From Alphaproteobacteria bacterium (GTDB lineage: Bacteria > Pseudomonadota > Alphaproteobacteria > Micavibrionales > Micavibrionaceae): a stretch of 10,930 nt of DNA. Below the pieces are notes generated by a model. That model was given only the letters and a program-made list of their open reading frames with translations, ran no database searches and was not told where the DNA came from. Shown here one piece after another: positions 6,828-10,930 of the stretch (position 1 is its first letter; each line of letters opens with the position of its first letter). Where the stretch lies: the NCBI GenBank assembly GCA_002701555.1, contig NZVS01000016.1, positions 1 through 10,930 of the forward strand, written 5' to 3'. The position numbers and the translations under genes are program-made.

Positions 6828-8113
6828 CAAATGTAACGGTTATAGGATCCCAGTGGGGAGATGAAGGTAAGGGTAAAATTGTTGATTGGTTGTCATCAAG
6901 AGCAGACACAGTCGTCCGCTTCCAAGGCGGCCATAACGCGGGACATACCCTTGTTATAGATGGAACTGAGTATAAATTATCACTTCTGCCATCAGGTATA
7001 GTCAGAAAAGGGAAAATGTCAGTCATTGGTAACGGTGTTGTGGTCGACCCAAATGCTTTGCTTGACGAAATCGATCGTGTAGCAAAGAAAGGTGTGGAAA
7101 TCAGCCCGGAAAACCTGAAGCTTGCTGATAATGCCCATCTTATTTTGCCTGTTCATCAAGCCGTTGACAAAGCATTTGAAGCAGCACGCGGGAAAAGCTC
7201 TATCGGTACTACAGGGCGTGGCATAGGCCCGACATATGAAGACAAGGTTGCGCGCCGCGGCATTCGGGTGTGTGACTTGCGAGATAAAGACCTTTTAAAA
7301 GAAAAGGTCGAGCGTTTGATGGTTCACCATAATGCACTTCTGAAAGGGCTCGGTGCTGAGGAAATCACCCCTGAAAGCGTGATGGAAGGTCTAAACAAAA
7401 TCAGTGATGAAATTCTTTCTTTTGCGTGTCCGGTATGGAAAATTCTGGATGAGGCCAAAGCAAAAGGCCAGCGTATTCTTTTTGAAGGAGCACAAGGATT
7501 TATGCTGGACGTCGATCACGGAACTTATCCTTTTGTGACATCATCGAACACTGTTTCGGCTCAGGCCGCAACTGGGTCGGGTGTGGGGCCGAAAACTGCG
7601 GGGTATGTACTGGGGATTACAAAGGCATATACGACACGTGTGGGATCTGGCCCATTTCCAACTGAATTGGAAGATAATACGGGTCAGAGACTTGGTGAAC
7701 GTGGTCATGAATTTGGTACTGTCACAGGCCGTAAAAGGCGCTGTGGCTGGTTTGATGCGGTACTTGTGCGCCAAGCAATAAAAACAGGCGGTATTGATGG
7801 AATAGCGTTGACAAAATTAGACGTTTTAGATGGATTTGAAGAGATAAAAATTTGTACAGGTTATAAACTTGACGGCGAAACCCTTGATTATTTCCCAGCC
7901 GGACAAGCCGAGCAGGCGCGAGTGGAACCTATATATGAAACAATTGATGGTTGGTCCGACACAACTTATGGTGCACGAAGCTGGAAAGACTTGCCTGCAG
8001 CAGCCATAAAATATGTCCGTCGCGTAGAAGAGTTAATAGAGGCTCCGGTTGCGTTGCTATCCACGAGTCCTGAGCGGGACGATACGATTTTGGTACACGA
8101 TCCTTTTCAATAA
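6824..8113 (+). CDS. purA: adenylosuccinate synthetase PurA
   Basis: PurA joins IMP and aspartate, using GTP, to form adenylosuccinate, the committed step from IMP to AMP. Its 429 residues match the bacterial family. The GTP/IMP loop is GSQWGDEGKGK with the catalytic Asp at residue 13, and GGHNAGHT places the catalytic His at 41. The IMP-binding stretch GTTGRGIGPTYEDK is at 128-141. EGAQGFMLDVDHGTYPFVTS starts at 221, TGRKRRCGWFD is at 301-311, and the guanine-recognition motif TKLDVLDG is at 330-337. No key residue is missing. The ATG lies inside the glmM stop (ATGA overlap), with AAAAGG a few bases upstream, so the two genes are almost certainly translated from one message by coupling. Placing purA directly after glmM is not an arrangement I know as common. 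Confidence 0.98.
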   Translation: MTNVTVIGSQWGDEGKGKIVDWLSSRADTVVRFQGGHNAGHTLVIDGTEYKLSLLPSGIVRKGKMSVIGNGVVVDPNALLDEIDRVAKKGVEISPENLKLADNAHLILPVHQAVDKAFEAARGKSSIGTTGRGIGPTYEDKVARRGIRVCDLRDKDLLKEKVERLMVHHNALLKGLGAEEITPESVMEGLNKISDEILSFACPVWKILDEAKAKGQRILFEGAQGFMLDVDHGTYPFVTSSNTVSAQAATGSGVGPKTAGYVLGITKAYTTRVGSGPFPTELEDNTGQRLGERGHEFGTVTGRKRRCGWFDAVLVRQAIKTGGIDGIALTKLDVLDGFEEIKICTGYKLDGETLDYFPAGQAEQARVEPIYETIDGWSDTTYGARSWKDLPAAAIKYVRRVEELIEAPVALLSTSPERDDTILVHDPFQ

Positions 8114-8175
8114 CAGCCGGATTTCCAATAGCAGGCTTTCTTATTTCTCTAAATTGAAGTAGAATCATGGAATAA

Positions 8176-8196
8176 CGCTACTTAACTTAAGTGGCG
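8176..8196. promoter_or_regulatory. 21-bp near-perfect dyad (possible operator or hairpin)
   Basis: The left arm CGCTACTTAA (8176-8185) and right arm TTAAGTGGCG (8187-8196) surround a central C. Nine of ten positions are complementary, and the tenth would be a U-G wobble in RNA. The site lies 63-83 bp after purA and 26-46 bp before the next start codon. It is not followed by a T-run, so it is a poor intrinsic terminator. A protein-binding site over the downstream promoter, or an mRNA 3'-end hairpin, are both possible. Confidence 0.4.
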
Positions 8197-8206
8197 CCCT
8201 CCATCT

Positions 8207-8215
8207 TATTATAAA
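8207..8215 (+). promoter_or_regulatory. possible -10 box immediately before the pseudokinase start
   Basis: TATTAT (8207-8212) overlaps TATAAA (8210-8215), each five of six to the sigma70 -10 consensus. Initiation from either would fall at or within a few bases of the ATG at 8222, giving a leaderless or nearly leaderless mRNA. That would fit the absence of a Shine-Dalgarno. No good -35 box is seen at the right distance. Confidence 0.25.
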
Positions 8216-8221
8216 AATAAT

Positions 8222-10300
8222 ATGCCTGAACAGAAAAGCGAAGACACCAAAGAAGACGTTGAAAAACGAGATAAAAAAACTGATAGGCCGCAAAGCCTTT
8301 GGTTTAAAGACGTAATCGAAATTTTTCCTAATGAGCCTCTCCCTTACTTGGATAGGGGCCCCGTAAAGGCTTTTGCCGCAAAAGGCAAAAAAGGTGAAAG
8401 GCTATATGCTCTGGTTTGCACTGATAAAGGTTTGGTGCCCAGGATAGAAGATGTTTCTAAATTTACAGGCCTACAAACCCCTTTCATAGGTCTTTTAAAA
8501 GCATCGGGAATTATTTATTGGCCAGACCATGGAACTGAGGCCTACATATTTGTTTATGAAAATATTTATAATGCTCGCGTTTTGGAGGCCGGTAAACCTC
8601 TTGCATTAGGTGTTAAGGACGACATTATAAAATCAGTTGTTTTCCCATCAATATTATCTGTACTTGAAGATGTAAGATATTACGATTTCGTGCATGGGTC
8701 GATTTGTGCAGAAAACCTTTACTTTTTGTCGGGAAGTACATCATCTCAAACTATAACCTCATCCGATAAGATAGGCATGGGAGAATGCTTATCCTTGCCT
8801 TTTGGCTATGCCCAACATCCAACTTATTTAACGGCTGAGAGGTGTTTGTCCCACCCTGCCGGTGCAGGTACGGGAGTGGCAGCTGATGATATGTACGCGC
8901 TTGGGGCAACACTGGCTGTTCTCATGCGTAACAACGACCCTCTGAAGGGTATGTCGCGTAAAGAAATAGCTCAGGCAAAACTAGAGCTTGGTAGTTTTAC
9001 AGCACTTGTCGGTAAAAATCGTATTATAGGAAGTATGCTTGAGCTAATGAGAGGGCTTCTTAATGATGACCCTTATCAAAGGTGGGATATAGAAGATCTT
9101 ATAACATGGCGCGACGGCCAAAGGGTGGGTGTAAAGCAGCCAGGGGTTAAAAGATATAAAGCCAAGCGACCAATAACGCTGGTGGAAACGAAATATTTAC
9201 GCCCGGAGATACTTGCCACTGATATGCAGGAAAATGTAACTGCGTCGGAGGGGTTAATTGAGAACGGTGAACTGCTTCAGTGGATGGAACGGGCCATAGG
9301 GGATAAGCCTTTCATACATAAGGTTCAGCAAGCCATAGACACAGGCTCGGGTATACATAACCCATCCTCAAAAGCATTAAAGATCGCACTTGTCAGTGGT
9401 GCGCTGGGTAATGCGATGCCTTTAATAGTAAACGAAACGTCCTTCTTATCAGAAGGTTTTGGAAAAATGATGGTCTATGACTATGTTCATGGGAAAGACA
9501 CATCTTTCTACATTGATGTAATTAATAGTCAGGTTCTCATGTACTGGATAGATAATTTTACAGTCGGAGGTCTGGATTATGGAGGTTTGGCTACAAAACT
9601 GGGCAATTGTCACAGTTCTTTAAAGCAGCAGGGGTTGGGGTATGGCTTTGAAAGATGCTTTTATATTTTATCCGGCGACGCCCCATGTTTGAGTGAAACC
9701 TATAAAGATTACTATATGCGTAGCCCGGAAGATTTTTTCTGGGCATTGGATGATCTTTGTTTGAAAGGTAAAGTTCCCAGATACCCTATAGATAGGCATG
9801 TAGCGGCTTTTATGTCAGTGCGAGATCGCCAAATGATAGATGCCTATTTGATTGATCTGAATTCATCTGATGAAAAAATAAAAAGCCTGGCTCTGCTAAA
9901 AACTCTTGCAACCCTTCAATTCCGCTCGAAATTACCACCCGCGAAAGGTCTTTCCTCATGGGTGGCTGACACATTAGGCCAGTCTTTGGTAAAGTCTTTT
10001 CATGACAGGGAAAGACGGAAGGAAGTCCTGGCTAAGTTGCAGAAGCTAAAAACTGCAGGAAACATGGTTAAAGTCGCTGAGCTTTTTGATAACAATTCAT
10101 CACTAAAAAAAGATCACAGAGAATATCTTGGCGCAATTCAAGAATATCAAAACTTGGAAAAAGAATTTAGTTTCACTGAGAAAATTGTAGCTAAACCGGA
10201 TGGATATGGTGCAGGTGGAGGGCGTCAGATGGCCGCACTCCTTTCCGCATTAATCGGTGGCTTGATTATTGCAGGAACATTGGCGACATCATTGGGGTAA
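8222..10300 (+). CDS. predicted tail-anchored pseudokinase (degenerate Hanks-type kinase fold), function unknown
   Basis: I do not recognise a named family. Residues 1-23 are charged and there is no signal peptide. Residues about 28-295 align loosely with a protein kinase fold. VHGSICAENLY (157-167) matches the HRDLKPEN loop but has Gly-Ser for Arg-Asp and Cys for Lys. DKIGMGE (182-188) stands where DFG is expected. YLTAE (202-206) resembles the APE motif, DDMYALGATLAVLM (222-235) resembles subdomain IX, and DPYQRW (283-288) resembles subdomain XI with its Arg. The N-lobe (RLYALVCTD) shows neither a glycine loop nor a VAIK lysine. Residues 300-650 match no domain I know; about 545-650 look helical. 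Residues 670-690 form one membrane helix with only a couple of residues after it, predicting a cytosolic protein anchored by its tail. No Shine-Dalgarno is visible, yet no better start exists nearby. Coding is certain; the pseudokinase reading is inference. Confidence 0.75.
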   Translation: MPEQKSEDTKEDVEKRDKKTDRPQSLWFKDVIEIFPNEPLPYLDRGPVKAFAAKGKKGERLYALVCTDKGLVPRIEDVSKFTGLQTPFIGLLKASGIIYWPDHGTEAYIFVYENIYNARVLEAGKPLALGVKDDIIKSVVFPSILSVLEDVRYYDFVHGSICAENLYFLSGSTSSQTITSSDKIGMGECLSLPFGYAQHPTYLTAERCLSHPAGAGTGVAADDMYALGATLAVLMRNNDPLKGMSRKEIAQAKLELGSFTALVGKNRIIGSMLELMRGLLNDDPYQRWDIEDLITWRDGQRVGVKQPGVKRYKAKRPITLVETKYLRPEILATDMQENVTASEGLIENGELLQWMERAIGDKPFIHKVQQAIDTGSGIHNPSSKALKIALVSGALGNAMPLIVNETSFLSEGFGKMMVYDYVHGKDTSFYIDVINSQVLMYWIDNFTVGGLDYGGLATKLGNCHSSLKQQGLGYGFERCFYILSGDAPCLSETYKDYYMRSPEDFFWALDDLCLKGKVPRYPIDRHVAAFMSVRDRQMIDAYLIDLNSSDEKIKSLALLKTLATLQFRSKLPPAKGLSSWVADTLGQSLVKSFHDRERRKEVLAKLQKLKTAGNMVKVAELFDNNSSLKKDHREYLGAIQEYQNLEKEFSFTEKIVAKPDGYGAGGGRQMAALLSALIGGLIIAGTLATSLG

Positions 10301-10303
10301 TAT

Positions 10304-10783
10304 ATGAAGAATTGGAGAAAATCACTATTAACGCTATCGTTTCTGGGGTGCGCTATATTTTTCCTACCCTCGACTATCCTGCTTTTAACAGGGATGGCGC
10401 CCTCCATTGTGGCATCCTTTATTGATAAAACCAAAGAACGTTTGAAAGCCTTGACTGTGGGCTGTGTAAATTTAGGGTTCTGTTTTCCGTATTGGATGAA
10501 GTTGGTTCAAGGGGGGCACACTCCGGAAAAAGCTATGCAAATTTTAAACCCTGAAAGCTTGATTGTTATGTATCTTGGCGCAGGACTTGGCTATCTTTTG
10601 GAATGGATCTGCGTATATATTAGTGTAACGCTTACCCAGAAGAAAAATAAAAGTAGATTAAAGTCTATTGAAAAAGAAAAACAGCATTTGACCGAAAAAT
10701 GGGGCGTAGAGGTGACGGGAAACTACCCTGTCGACGAACATGGGTTTTTAATAAAAACTGATGAGGCCAAACCTGCTGTATAG
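10304..10783 (+). CDS. small membrane protein of unknown function, downstream partner of the pseudokinase gene
   Basis: This 159-residue protein belongs to no family I can name. Residues about 8-37 form a strongly hydrophobic N-terminal segment (FLGCAIFFLPSTILLLTGMA). Residues 47-66 are moderately hydrophobic (ALTVGCVNLGFCFPYWM) and may be a re-entrant or second membrane segment. Residues 85-110 are a clear membrane helix (LIVMYLGAGLGYLLEWICVY). Residues 111-133 are Lys/Glu-rich and may be coiled coil; the C-terminus is polar. There is no lipobox and no obvious cleavage site. The ATG is 3 bp after the preceding stop, with GGGG (10294-10297) inside the end of that gene as ribosome binding site, so the two are very probably co-translated. 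The tight pairing of a tail-anchored protein with a small membrane protein suggests a joint role at the membrane, which is inference. Confidence 0.85.
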   Translation: MKNWRKSLLTLSFLGCAIFFLPSTILLLTGMAPSIVASFIDKTKERLKALTVGCVNLGFCFPYWMKLVQGGHTPEKAMQILNPESLIVMYLGAGLGYLLEWICVYISVTLTQKKNKSRLKSIEKEKQHLTEKWGVEVTGNYPVDEHGFLIKTDEAKPAV

Positions 10784-10930
10784 TGATTCATTATACTGAT
10801 TTTTAAATCTTGTTTATCTGTCTTTTGTTTCAAAAAAGCCTAAAAGTTTAAATAAATTCAAAACGTTAAATGCTTAGAAAGATAAAGCTTTAAATAAATT
10901 TAACTCTGCATTAAAATTTATTAGCTTATC
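10784..10930. other. AT-rich non-coding end of window with a 12-bp direct repeat
   Basis: No gene is seen in these 147 bases. TTTAAATAAATT occurs twice (10847-10858 and 10889-10900), 42 bp apart start to start, about four helical turns. Between the copies, 10856-10868 differs from the IHF consensus WATCAANNNNTTR at one base. No strong terminator hairpin follows the 159-residue gene. The region could be a promoter region for a gene beyond the window. Confidence 0.4.

Noticed and set aside
8693..8785. Active Ser/Thr kinase in the 692-residue protein
   Set aside because: The catalytic-loop Asp and Lys are replaced (HGSICAEN) and the DFG position has no Asp-Phe-Gly; canonical phosphotransfer is not supported.
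1..10930. Mobile element, CRISPR array, tRNA or phage features
   Set aside because: No transposase, integrase, regularly spaced repeats, tRNA cloverleaf or terminal inverted repeats were seen; gene order is conserved housekeeping up to purA.

Overview
This window looks like chromosomal housekeeping DNA from an alphaproteobacterium of low to moderate G+C. The main evidence is the gene order pal-cpoB(ybgF)-tilS-ftsH-glmM, which is characteristic of that class. A short TilS that lacks the long enterobacterial C-terminal extension also fits. No genus can be named from the sequence alone. All genes are on the + strand, and no mobile element, CRISPR array, tRNA or rRNA was seen.

Layout. (1) 1-720: the 3' part of a SirB1-like transglutaminase-fold/TPR protein gene; its reading frame is open through base 1, so its start lies outside the window. 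(2) 721-873: AT-rich spacer with a weak hairpin and a possible promoter. (3) 874-3370: pal, cpoB and tilS, tightly packed (7-bp and 6-bp gaps), with cpoB and tilS both starting at GTG. (4) 3371-3484: spacer with the best promoter candidate in the window, then ftsH from a GTG start. (5) 5469-8113: glmM and purA, overlapping by 4 bp. (6) 8114-8221: spacer with a 21-bp near-perfect dyad and no visible Shine-Dalgarno. (7) 8222-10783: two unnamed genes, a 692-residue degenerate protein-kinase-fold protein ending in a single C-terminal membrane helix, and a 159-residue membrane protein directly behind it. (8) 10784-10930: very AT-rich, no gene seen.

How the genes fit together. Pal and CpoB belong to the Tol-Pal envelope system that links the outer membrane to peptidoglycan during division. 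FtsH is the inner-membrane quality-control protease. GlmM makes glucosamine-1-phosphate for UDP-GlcNAc, the precursor of peptidoglycan and LPS. TilS matures tRNA-Ile and PurA commits IMP to AMP. The least explained part is the last two genes. The larger protein keeps C-lobe landmarks of a Hanks-type kinase but lacks the catalytic Asp, the catalytic-loop Lys and a DFG motif, so it reads as a tail-anchored pseudokinase. The small membrane protein behind it, probably co-transcribed, is a candidate partner. No biochemical role can be assigned to either from sequence alone.
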